Under the pieces are notes generated by a model that had not been told where the DNA came from, did no database searches, and saw nothing but the letters and a program-made list of their open reading frames with translations. 19,157 bases of DNA, taken from the NCBI GenBank assembly GCA_017958705.1, contig JAGDCE010000162.1, forward strand, positions 1 to 19,157, given 5' to 3'. Positions within the stretch are counted from its first letter, which is position 1. Each line of letters begins with the position of its first letter. The translations under genes were made by a program, and so were the position numbers. Shown here piece by piece: positions 6,411 through 12,352 of the stretch. Origin of the DNA: Clostridia bacterium (lineage in GTDB: Bacteria; Bacillota; Clostridia; Oscillospirales; CAG-272).

Positions 6411-8310
6411 GAAAAAAGACGAAAACAAAACTGTCGTGATCGTCCGCGTGATTTGCATCGTCCTCGCCGCTCTGATGATCGGCGGCGTGCTGCTCGCGGC
6501 GATCCTCACGGCACACGGCGCCGACGCGGAAACGGGCGATGAGCAAGCGCGGGAACCGCTGTTTTCGGACGACGATTATCTGATACGCGTCGGTATCTCG
6601 TTCCGCGACGACACGCTCGACAGCCATAGAGTGCGCACGCAAAACGGTGCGCCGGGTTACGATCTTTACAGGACGACGACGTCGAACGAGCTGCTCTATA
6701 TCTGGACGCTGAACTATCCGGACGTAACCGTATCGGAGACAGGAAACCTGCGCCGCCAGACGACCGGCGACGGATCGGGCCAGTGGATGTATTACGCGTC
6801 GTCATCGAATACCGTAGCCGGCGGATATCATCTGCAGCTCGTGTTTGAATACGAAAAACAGAGCGAGGCCGAGCAGATGCTGACGGCGCTGTCCGAGGCC
6901 GCGTCTTCGCTCGACATACCGGTCTATCCGGCTTATATCGACGGCACATACCGGATCCGCGCCGGCGCATTCGTGTCGGAAGAACAGGCGGAATCGGAGC
7001 GCGCGGTGATAGAATCCGCACTGAAAGCGGAATGCACGGTAGTGCCGCCGACGGCGACGGCTCTGACGGTGCTCGATCATATGACAGGCCGCGTACTGTT
7101 CGATTTCGATATGTCGGCTCAGAAATACGGTCTCGGTTTTTATTGCCTTGAAAACAACGGATCGCACGACTATATAAAAACCGTTTCCGGTTATTATTAC
7201 GACGGGCTCATGGAATTCCGACGCTATAAAGCATCAGGCGTTGACGGCGTTACAATGATGCTCATTTCGGACCTTGAAACGTACGTCATCCAGGTCGTGC
7301 CGTGGGAAATTTATAATTCATGGCCCGAAGAGACGATGAAGGCGTTTTCGATCTGTGCCAGAACGTTTGCGATCGCGAACAGTCACGAGCGCGCGAAGCA
7401 CAAATCATACGACTGCGACGTATGCAACTCGAGCGACTGCCAGGTGTGCAAGGGCTTCGACCGCGTCAACGACAACGTTATAAGAGGCGTGCGCGCCACG
7501 GAAGGTCAGATCCTATTGTGCGACGGCGAAACGATAACGACGTATTATACCGACCTCGGCGGAGGCAGTATGGCGGCGGCTCACGAGGTGTGGAACATGG
7601 ATCCGCGTAAGTACCTCGTCGGTCAGATGACGCCGTGGGAAGATCTGACCGCTACTAAATACGGGAACTGGAGCTTTACCGCGACTCCGACGGAGCTGCT
7701 TGAAAAGGCGAGAGACGCCGGTTACACACAGCTGCAGGGCGCCATTGCGGACATACGAATAAACAGACTTTGTGAAAATTCCACTTACGTTTATTCTATC
7801 ACGATCACGGATACGAACGGAACTTCGGTAACGATAAACCGGACGAGAAACGTCAGAGGCGCGCTCTCGGGACTGATGTACGCTGCCAATTTCGTGATAG
7901 AGCACAACGGCAAGATAGATGACGGGACCAATCAGTCGATAAAGGAAACGATTTACGGTATATACGTGATGACCGAGAACGGCATCAGGATGATCGACGG
8001 CGAGGAACGTATTAACGTGATCACAGACAACGGCATCCGTCAGCAGTATCTGCCGGAAAGGCTGTGGATCAAGACTTCATCTTCGCTCGTATCGCAGAAC
8101 GTACTGATGAAAGCCGAGCAGATGATCGTCGACGGAGGTTCGTCGCAGTCCGATTTCACGTTCATCGGACACGGCAACGGCCACGGCGTCGGAGCGAGCC
8201 AGTGGGGCTGCAAGGACCTCGGCAATCTCGGATACACGTACGACCAGATACTGTATACGTATTTCCCGCATACGGAACTTGCGATGTACAAGGACTATCT
8301 TTCATATTAA
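6400..8310 (+). CDS. SpoIID/LytB-family peptidoglycan lytic transglycosylase with SPOR-like region
   Basis: A 636-residue membrane-anchored wall enzyme of the SpoIID family, which cuts denuded glycan strands during engulfment in spore formers. A basic N-terminus and one membrane segment (about residues 12-38) precede an extracytoplasmic part. A SPOR-like stretch lies around 143-218 (two alternating strand-helix repeats). The SpoIID domain follows: LETYVIQVVPWEI with the probable catalytic Glu303, then the ARTFA helix, a four-Cys cluster (339, 342, 347, 350; CNSSDCQVCKG) and the C-terminal signature HGNGHGVGASQWG from residue 591. It is nearly twice the length of Bacillus SpoIID. TTG at 6400 is preferred because GGGTGA ends 8 nt before it; the in-frame GTG at 6388 would lie inside that Shine-Dalgarno. 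It overlaps the upstream gene by 11 nt. It may act in sporulation or in vegetative wall remodelling. Confidence 0.9.
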   Translation: MANKKKDENKTVVIVRVICIVLAALMIGGVLLAAILTAHGADAETGDEQAREPLFSDDDYLIRVGISFRDDTLDSHRVRTQNGAPGYDLYRTTTSNELLYIWTLNYPDVTVSETGNLRRQTTGDGSGQWMYYASSSNTVAGGYHLQLVFEYEKQSEAEQMLTALSEAASSLDIPVYPAYIDGTYRIRAGAFVSEEQAESERAVIESALKAECTVVPPTATALTVLDHMTGRVLFDFDMSAQKYGLGFYCLENNGSHDYIKTVSGYYYDGLMEFRRYKASGVDGVTMMLISDLETYVIQVVPWEIYNSWPEETMKAFSICARTFAIANSHERAKHKSYDCDVCNSSDCQVCKGFDRVNDNVIRGVRATEGQILLCDGETITTYYTDLGGGSMAAAHEVWNMDPRKYLVGQMTPWEDLTATKYGNWSFTATPTELLEKARDAGYTQLQGAIADIRINRLCENSTYVYSITITDTNGTSVTINRTRNVRGALSGLMYAANFVIEHNGKIDDGTNQSIKETIYGIYVMTENGIRMIDGEERINVITDNGIRQQYLPERLWIKTSSSLVSQNVLMKAEQMIVDGGSSQSDFTFIGHGNGHGVGASQWGCKDLGNLGYTYDQILYTYFPHTELAMYKDYLSY

Positions 8311-8314
8311 AGAA

Positions 8315-8344
8315 AACGGCAGGCTGGTCGCCTGCCGTTCTTTA
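8315..8344. terminator. Bidirectional intrinsic terminator between SpoIID and Nudix genes
   Basis: A perfect 10-bp stem (AACGGCAGGC with GCCTGCCGTT, 8315-8324 and 8330-8339) encloses a 5-nt loop. A T-rich run (CTTTATT) follows on the plus strand and TTTTCTTT on the minus strand, so it can end both convergent genes. Confidence 0.85.
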
Positions 8345-8345
8345 T

Positions 8346-8816
8346 TCAATAATATTTGATGTCGAACCCCGTGTCGTCGTCATCCGTGTATTTTCCGAAC
8401 GCCTCGCTTATATCGTCGTCAAGGAATACCGGGAGATATTCGGCGATCCTGTTCTGTTCCTTTCTGTTCCTGATCTCGTCAAGATCCATGAAAAATATGT
8501 CGCCTTCTTCTGTTCCTTCAAGCAGCGTGCCGGAATAATTCTCGGTCTTATATAGATAGACGATGTATTTACAGCCGCTGTCGACGTTGTGCCAGTGGAT
8601 AATACCGCAGAATTTCAGGTCGGTGACGTCGAGCCCCGTTTCCTCTTTAGCCTCGCGAATCGCGCTCTCGTATGCGCTCTCACCCGGCTCGAGATGACCT
8701 CCCGGGAATGATATCCCGCACCAACTTATCTTTCTGTTGATTACTACGGCGGCGTTTTTTTGCCTGTTGTATATCATTATCATGTTCGTGTGTTCTGTAT
8801 CACAGCTTCTCAACAT
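8346..8816 (-). CDS. Nudix hydrolase, MutT/MutX-like (probable 8-oxo-dGTP diphosphatase)
   Basis: A 156-residue Nudix protein. I chose the ATG at 8816 because GGAGGTGA lies 4 nt upstream; an in-frame ATG farther up (8870) overlaps the promoter. The complete Nudix box begins at Gly40: GHLEPGE, then REAKEETGL (Arg54, Glu55, Glu58, Glu59, Gly61), the Mg-binding catalytic helix. The preceding SWCGISFPGGH and the start TNMIMIYNR resemble the Streptococcus MutX / clostridial MutT group, which removes 8-oxo-dGTP from the nucleotide pool. Cytoplasmic; no signal peptide. The tail is very acidic (EAFGKYTDDDDTGFD). It converges on SpoIID and diverges from the DraG-like gene. Substrate is inferred only; ADP-ribose or other nucleoside diphosphate derivatives are possible. 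Confidence 0.9.
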   Translation of the reverse strand: MLRSCDTEHTNMIMIYNRQKNAAVVINRKISWCGISFPGGHLEPGESAYESAIREAKEETGLDVTDLKFCGIIHWHNVDSGCKYIVYLYKTENYSGTLLEGTEEGDIFFMDLDEIRNRKEQNRIAEYLPVFLDDDISEAFGKYTDDDDTGFDIKYY

Positions 8817-8841
8817 TTTATCACCTCCGGAAACTGACACT

Positions 8842-8870
8842 ATTTTAACGCATATCATCACAAATTTCAA
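8842..8870 (-). promoter_or_regulatory. Sigma-A promoter of the Nudix gene
   Basis: On the minus strand TTGAAA (8870-8865), a 17-bp spacer and TAAAAT (8847-8842). Transcription would begin near 8835, about 19 nt before the start codon and just ahead of the GGAGGTGA ribosome-binding site. Confidence 0.7.
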
Positions 8871-8878
8871 GATATATA

Positions 8879-8907
8879 TTGCAATTTTTCCTGCGATTTG
8901 GTATAAT
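8879..8907 (+). promoter_or_regulatory. Sigma-A promoter of the DraG-like gene
   Basis: TTGCAA (8879-8884), a 17-bp spacer, then a perfect TATAAT (8902-8907) preceded by TGG, an extended -10. The -35 sits only 8 bp from the -35 of the opposing Nudix promoter, so the two promoters lie back to back and could share regulation. Leader about 22 nt; GGAGG at 8926-8930. Confidence 0.8.
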
Positions 8908-8935
8908 AAATAAAGTAAAAAATCCGGAGGTTGTT

Positions 8936-10696
8936 ATGATTGACGAAAAAACTCTGTACGACAAAATATACGCCTGCTGGCTCGGTAAAAACATAGGCGG
9001 AACGCTCGGCGGACCGGTCGAGGGCAGAATGCAGGTGCTCGATCTCACCTGGTATCCCGTGCTTTCGGAAAACGGCGCGCTGCCGAACGACGATCTCGAT
9101 CTGCAGCTTGTGAACCTTCACGTTCTGCAGACGAAGGGCGCTTCGATTACGGCGGACGATATCGCCGACGCGTGGCGTGAGCACGTTTTCTTCCCGTTTG
9201 ATGAATACGGCGCGGCGTCGACGAATATGAGGATGGGATTCAAACCGCCGTATTCCGGATATCTCGACAACGTTTTCACGGACTGCATGGGCTCGCCGAT
9301 CCGCTCCGAGATCTGGGCGGCGGTCGCCGCGGGCGATCCCGAACTGGCGGCTGCGCTTGCCGTTCGTGACGCGGTGGTAGATCACGCCGGCGGCGAAGGC
9401 GTAAACGGCGAGATATTCAACGCTGCGCTTCAGGCAAAAGCTTACGTGTGCGACGACATTGAAATACTGATCGAATCCGCGCTCGCGTGCATACCCGAGC
9501 AGAGCCGCGTTTATAAAGCGGTCGCATACGCGCTCGAGCTTTTCCGTGATGGAAAAACGCTGCCGGAGGCAAGAGAACTGATCCTCGGCAGATTCGGATC
9601 GCCGAACTTCACCAACGCTCCTCAGAACATCGCGTTCGGGATCTGCGGAATACTCTGGGGCAAGGATTTTGAAGACAGTATATTAAAGACCGTAAATCTC
9701 GGCTACGACACTGACTGCACCGTCGCAACTGCCGCCGCAACACTCGGTATAATGTACGGCACGTCGTATATCCCCGAAAAATGGAGCAGACCGATAGGCG
9801 AAAAAATAACCGTGTCGGATATGATAAAAGGTCTTAAAGCTCCCGCGGATCTTGACGAGCTGACGCGCGAATCGATAAGGCTTTATAAAGTGCTCAAGAA
9901 CTCCGACAGAGAAGCGATAATCGCCGCGACGCCGTCGAGGATCGACGCGGGATATCAGACCTACGTCATCACCTCGGACGAAAAGAGCGGTATATACGCC
10001 GTTATGCGTTATCTGACCGATCCTATGTGCGCGCCCGGGTACGACTGCCGCGTATCGTTTGAGATCAGAAACAACAGCTCGTTCAGGTGCAGATTCAAAG
10101 CAGACGTTATTTGCCCCGAAAACGTATTCTGTGACGACGAAGCTGACATTACAGTCGAACCGGGCTGGGCCGAAAAGATTGAGTTCACGTTGAAGGCGTG
10201 CGCGATGCCGGATATGAGATTCAGCCGGGCTTGTCTGCGCCTGACGCGGATCAACGACGGCTCCGTATGGACGGAATACAGACTTCCGTTCGCGCTGCTG
10301 CGCCCGAACGTATGGAGGATAAACGGACAGGAAAAGTACTTCCCGTGCAGCACCGTAAAACTCGACGGAGACGCGCCCGAATACGTCTGCACGACGACGC
10401 TGTGCGAGCCGCAGAGCAGAAGCTGTATGATGTTTTGCAACAGTGAAAACCCGCTGAAGCTCGAGCTTGACGGAAAAGTCATATTCGATTCCGACGGCGC
10501 GCTTTATCTTCCCGCGTACAACAGATCGCCTCGCAGCCAGAGAGCCGAATTCAATATCGAAGGCGGAGAACACGAAGTTAAAGTGACTGTTAAGAACGCC
10601 GGAAAATCACCGAAGTTCTATTTCACATGCAATTCAGGCCACGCCTGCAGCGAGCCCGGAAGCTTTTATATGCATATTGAAGACGTTCTGAAATGA
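8936..10696 (+). CDS. ADP-ribosylglycohydrolase-family (DraG-like) protein with C-terminal beta domain
   Basis: A 586-residue cytoplasmic protein; the ATG at 8936 follows GGAGG by 5 nt, and the longer in-frame start at 8879 lies in the promoter. Residues 1-320 form an ADP-ribosyl-glycohydrolase domain: ACWLGKNIGGTLGGPVEG at the start, acidic NDDLDLQL (51-58) where DraG enzymes have a DDT-type motif, helices with VVDHAGGEGVNGEIF (147-161), and GYDTDCTVATAAATLGIMYG (256-275) carrying the Asp258/Asp260 metal-binding pair. Such enzymes bind two Mg ions and remove ADP-ribose from proteins or small molecules. Residues about 335-586 are an extra beta-rich part, possibly two sandwich modules, not found in minimal DraG (about 300 residues). 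The role is unknown; related proteins occur in clostridial sugar loci, so a glycoside or nucleoside substrate is possible. Single-gene unit with its own promoter and terminator. Confidence 0.85.
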   Translation: MIDEKTLYDKIYACWLGKNIGGTLGGPVEGRMQVLDLTWYPVLSENGALPNDDLDLQLVNLHVLQTKGASITADDIADAWREHVFFPFDEYGAASTNMRMGFKPPYSGYLDNVFTDCMGSPIRSEIWAAVAAGDPELAAALAVRDAVVDHAGGEGVNGEIFNAALQAKAYVCDDIEILIESALACIPEQSRVYKAVAYALELFRDGKTLPEARELILGRFGSPNFTNAPQNIAFGICGILWGKDFEDSILKTVNLGYDTDCTVATAAATLGIMYGTSYIPEKWSRPIGEKITVSDMIKGLKAPADLDELTRESIRLYKVLKNSDREAIIAATPSRIDAGYQTYVITSDEKSGIYAVMRYLTDPMCAPGYDCRVSFEIRNNSSFRCRFKADVICPENVFCDDEADITVEPGWAEKIEFTLKACAMPDMRFSRACLRLTRINDGSVWTEYRLPFALLRPNVWRINGQEKYFPCSTVKLDGDAPEYVCTTTLCEPQSRSCMMFCNSENPLKLELDGKVIFDSDGALYLPAYNRSPRSQRAEFNIEGGEHEVKVTVKNAGKSPKFYFTCNSGHACSEPGSFYMHIEDVLK

Positions 10697-10721
10697 TATA
10701 TCCGTAATTCAAAAGAAAAAG

Positions 10722-10752
10722 AAAACCGCTTCCTTTCGGAAGCGGTTTTTTT
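10722..10752. terminator. Bidirectional intrinsic terminator between DraG-like and hsp20 genes
   Basis: A 12-bp perfect stem (AAAACCGCTTCC with GGAAGCGGTTTT) around a TTTC loop, with a run of seven T on the plus strand and TTTTCTTTTTCTTTT on the minus strand. It can serve both convergent genes. Confidence 0.9.
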
Positions 10753-10757
10753 ACGGA

Positions 10758-11180
10758 TCAGTTGATCTCGATCTTGTGAGATTTCGGAAGTTCTTCTTTC
10801 CTCTTGGGCAGATTGAGTGTCAGAACGCCGTTCTCGTGCTTTGCGGTGATAGCCGCCGCGTCGACTTCGGAGATGTTGAAGCTGCGGGAGACGGAGCCAT
10901 AGAAACGTTCGCGTCTGATATATCCTTCCTTCTTGTCTTCCTCGTTCGTCTCGCTGTGTTTCTCGGCGGATATTGTGAGGATGTCGTCGTTTACTTCGAC
11001 GTTGATCTCATCGCGGCTGTATCCCGGGAGCTCCGCGTCAATGACGTAACTGTCTCCGGTATCCCTGATATCGGTCTTTATGCCGTTCTGTCCTTCTTCA
11101 TTGAAGAAAGCTTTCTGAAGCGCTCTGAACTCCTTGAAGGGGTCGTATCCGTTTTTCTTATATGCTGTAATTCCGTACAT
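10758..11180 (-). CDS. hsp20: Small heat-shock protein, Hsp20/alpha-crystallin family
   Basis: A 140-residue ATP-independent holdase chaperone that captures unfolding proteins in the cytoplasm. An N-terminal arm (MYGITAYKKNGYDPFKEF) leads into the alpha-crystallin domain at about 34-125: IKTDIRDTGDSYVIDAELPG, the INVEVNDDILTISAEK strands, RRERFYGSVSRSF, and the diagnostic GVLTLNLPK (118-126). The C-terminal IEI motif (137-139) needed for oligomer assembly is present. Length is usual for bacterial Hsp20. The start is supported by GAGGT 7 nt upstream. A CIRCE operator about 105 bp upstream indicates HrcA control. Monocistronic; the shared terminator lies just downstream. Confidence 0.95.
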   Translation of the reverse strand: MYGITAYKKNGYDPFKEFRALQKAFFNEEGQNGIKTDIRDTGDSYVIDAELPGYSRDEINVEVNDDILTISAEKHSETNEEDKKEGYIRRERFYGSVSRSFNISEVDAAAITAKHENGVLTLNLPKRKEELPKSHKIEIN

Positions 11181-11229
11181 GATTAATACCTCATCTTTCC
11201 GGGATTTTTCATCCCTTTTGTTTGACTAT

Positions 11230-11258
11230 ATGATACACCCGATATGTTAAGTACGCAA
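11230..11258 (-). promoter_or_regulatory. Candidate sigma-A promoter of hsp20
   Basis: On the minus strand TTGCGT (11258-11253), 17 bp, TATCAT (11235-11230), giving a start near 11223 and a leader of about 42 nt. An alternative upstream promoter is TTGATG (11296-11291), 17 bp, TGTAAT (11273-11268); its -35 sits inside the CIRCE element, which would suit HrcA repression better. I cannot choose between them from sequence alone. Confidence 0.45.
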
Positions 11259-11284
11259 TACAAATATATTACACAATTGTAAAA

Positions 11285-11311
11285 ATAGCACATCAAGCAC
11301 AAGAGTGCTAA
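11285..11311. promoter_or_regulatory. CIRCE operator (HrcA binding site)
   Basis: ATAGCACAT, exactly nine bases, then GAGTGCTAA. Against the CIRCE consensus TTAGCACTC-N9-GAGTGCTAA the right half matches 9/9 and the left half 6/9. HrcA represses class I heat-shock genes through this inverted repeat, and the neighbouring hsp20 fits. It overlaps the -35 of an upstream hsp20 promoter candidate. Confidence 0.75.
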
Positions 11312-11389
11312 CTATTTAAATGATAATCACATAATATAATCATCAATACCGAGCACACATACGATAAATTGTTTAATACACGCGTAGTG

Positions 11390-11416
11390 GTAGCACAATA
11401 CGTATTAATGTGATAA
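11390..11416. promoter_or_regulatory. Weak second CIRCE-like inverted repeat facing the ZIP gene
   Basis: GTAGCACAA, nine bases, ATGTGATAA: six of nine matches in each half, with the correct N9 spacing. It overlaps an extended -10-like TGT-GATAAT (11409-11417) on the plus strand. It may be a degenerate HrcA site or chance similarity in AT-rich DNA. Confidence 0.3.
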
Positions 11417-11448
11417 TAGTCGAAATATCGCAGATCGCGCTGAACTCA

Positions 11449-11454
11449 TATAAT
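11449..11454 (+). promoter_or_regulatory. Candidate -10 of the ZIP transporter gene
   Basis: A perfect TATAAT lies 35 bp before the start codon, but no good -35 is found 16-18 bp upstream (TATCGC-like), so activity might need an activator. The alternative is the extended -10-like TGT-GATAAT at 11409-11417. Confidence 0.3.
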
Positions 11455-11489
11455 AATATGTAGACGAACTCTGTGGAGGATGTTATCAC

Positions 11490-12272
11490 ATGGATCTTTT
11501 CAGCAGTCTGCATCCGGTCCTTCAGGGCCTTATCGCGACGCTTTTCACATATGCAGTAACGGCGCTCGGCGCATCGTTCGTTTTCTTCTTCAAAAGGATA
11601 AACAAGACCGTTCTTGACGTAATGCTCGGTTTCGCCGCAGGCGTTATGACGGCGGCTTCATACTGGTCGCTTCTGTCGCCGTCGATCGAGACGTCCGAGT
11701 CGCTCGGATACGTTCCGTGGATCATGCCGTGCGTCGGATTCGCAGCAGGCGGCGCGTTCGTGATGCTATCCGACGTTTTGACTGACAGAGCGGAGAAATT
11801 CGATAAGAATGATTCAAGAGCGAAACGCGCTTTCATGCTCGCGTCGGCTGTGACCGTCCACAATATTCCCGAGGGGCTTGCAGTCGGCGTAGCGTTCGGG
11901 TCGCTGGCATCCGGGCAGACTTCGCTCGCCGGAGCGGTCATGCTCGCGGTCGGTATAGGTTTGCAGAACTTTCCCGAAGGGCTTTGCGTGTCCGTACCGC
12001 TATATCTTTCCGGCAAAAGCCGGGCGAAAAGCTTCTTTATCGGGCAGGCGTCGGGACTTGTCGAACCGGTCGCAGGTGTGCTCGGAACGCTTTTCGCTGT
12101 CACGGTCAGATCGCTTTTGCCGTTCGCACTGTCTTTTTCCGGCGGCGCGATGATCGCAGTCGTATGCTCCGAGATCGTGCCCGAAGCGTTTGAAGGCGGA
12201 AAAAAGGCGGCTCTTACGGGCGTTATAAGCGGTTTCACTGTAATGATGCTGCTCGACGTTGCACTGGGTTAA
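11490..12272 (+). CDS. ZIP-family divalent metal transporter
   Basis: A 260-residue inner-membrane protein with about eight hydrophobic segments, the standard ZIP size and topology. It would import zinc or a related divalent metal. Both signature metal-site helices are present: HNIPEGLAVG (His124, Asn125, Pro127, Glu128) in the fourth segment and QNFPEGLCVS (Asn160, Pro162, Glu163) in the fifth; SGLVEPVAG (Glu192) and SEIVPEAFEGG (Glu228, Glu232) follow. The loop between the third and fourth segments is short and charged (TDRAEKFDKNDSRAKR) and lacks the His-rich stretch of many eukaryotic ZIPs. It resembles the bacterial ZupT/GufA type. GGAGGA at 11475-11480 fixes the ATG. No terminator separates it from the nucleotidase gene 80 bp downstream. 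Confidence 0.92.
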   Translation: MDLFSSLHPVLQGLIATLFTYAVTALGASFVFFFKRINKTVLDVMLGFAAGVMTAASYWSLLSPSIETSESLGYVPWIMPCVGFAAGGAFVMLSDVLTDRAEKFDKNDSRAKRAFMLASAVTVHNIPEGLAVGVAFGSLASGQTSLAGAVMLAVGIGLQNFPEGLCVSVPLYLSGKSRAKSFFIGQASGLVEPVAGVLGTLFAVTVRSLLPFALSFSGGAMIAVVCSEIVPEAFEGGKKAALTGVISGFTVMMLLDVALG

Positions 12273-12289
12273 AAATATTTCGATATAAT
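12259..12289 (+). promoter_or_regulatory. Possible promoter of the 5'-nucleotidase gene
   Basis: TTGCAC (12259-12264), a long 19-bp spacer and a perfect TATAAT (12284-12289), ending about 64 bp before the start codon. The spacer is longer than ideal, so read-through from the ZIP gene is equally possible. Confidence 0.35.
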
Positions 12290-12352
12290 CACAAGTGATG
12301 ATGTTAAATAAAGAAAAAAGTTGTAAAATAATAAAAAATCAGGAGGTTTGAT

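Larger units (their letters stand above)
11181..11489. other. 309-bp divergent regulatory region between hsp20 and the ZIP gene
   Basis: AT-rich, with no convincing reading frame or structured RNA. From left to right it holds the hsp20 ribosome-binding site (GAGGT, 11189-11193), a short hairpin GGGAT/ATCCC (11201-11215), the hsp20 promoter candidates, a CIRCE operator (11285-11311), a weaker CIRCE-like repeat (11390-11416) overlapping the palindrome AATACGTATT (11397-11406), a TATAAT hexamer (11449-11454) and the ZIP gene's GGAGGA (11475-11480). The roughly 80 bp between the two repeats show nothing I can name. Confidence 0.6.

Noticed and set aside
9683..10573. 296-codon minus-strand frame opposite the DraG-like gene
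   Set aside because: Antisense shadow with no domain, promoter or Shine-Dalgarno; the plus-strand gene fully explains the region.
11201..11215. GGGAT/ATCCC hairpin in the hsp20 leader as a possible RNA thermometer
   Set aside because: The 5-bp stem does not sequester the GAGGT ribosome-binding site, and no complementary anti-Shine-Dalgarno segment is visible.
11522..12238. 238-codon minus-strand frame opposite the ZIP transporter
   Set aside because: Ser/Thr/Pro-rich shadow of a hydrophobic membrane gene; no start signals.
12288..12299. ATCAC-AA-GTGAT repeat after the ZIP gene as a terminator
   Set aside because: Only 5 bp of weak stem with a 2-nt loop and no T-tract; too weak to call.
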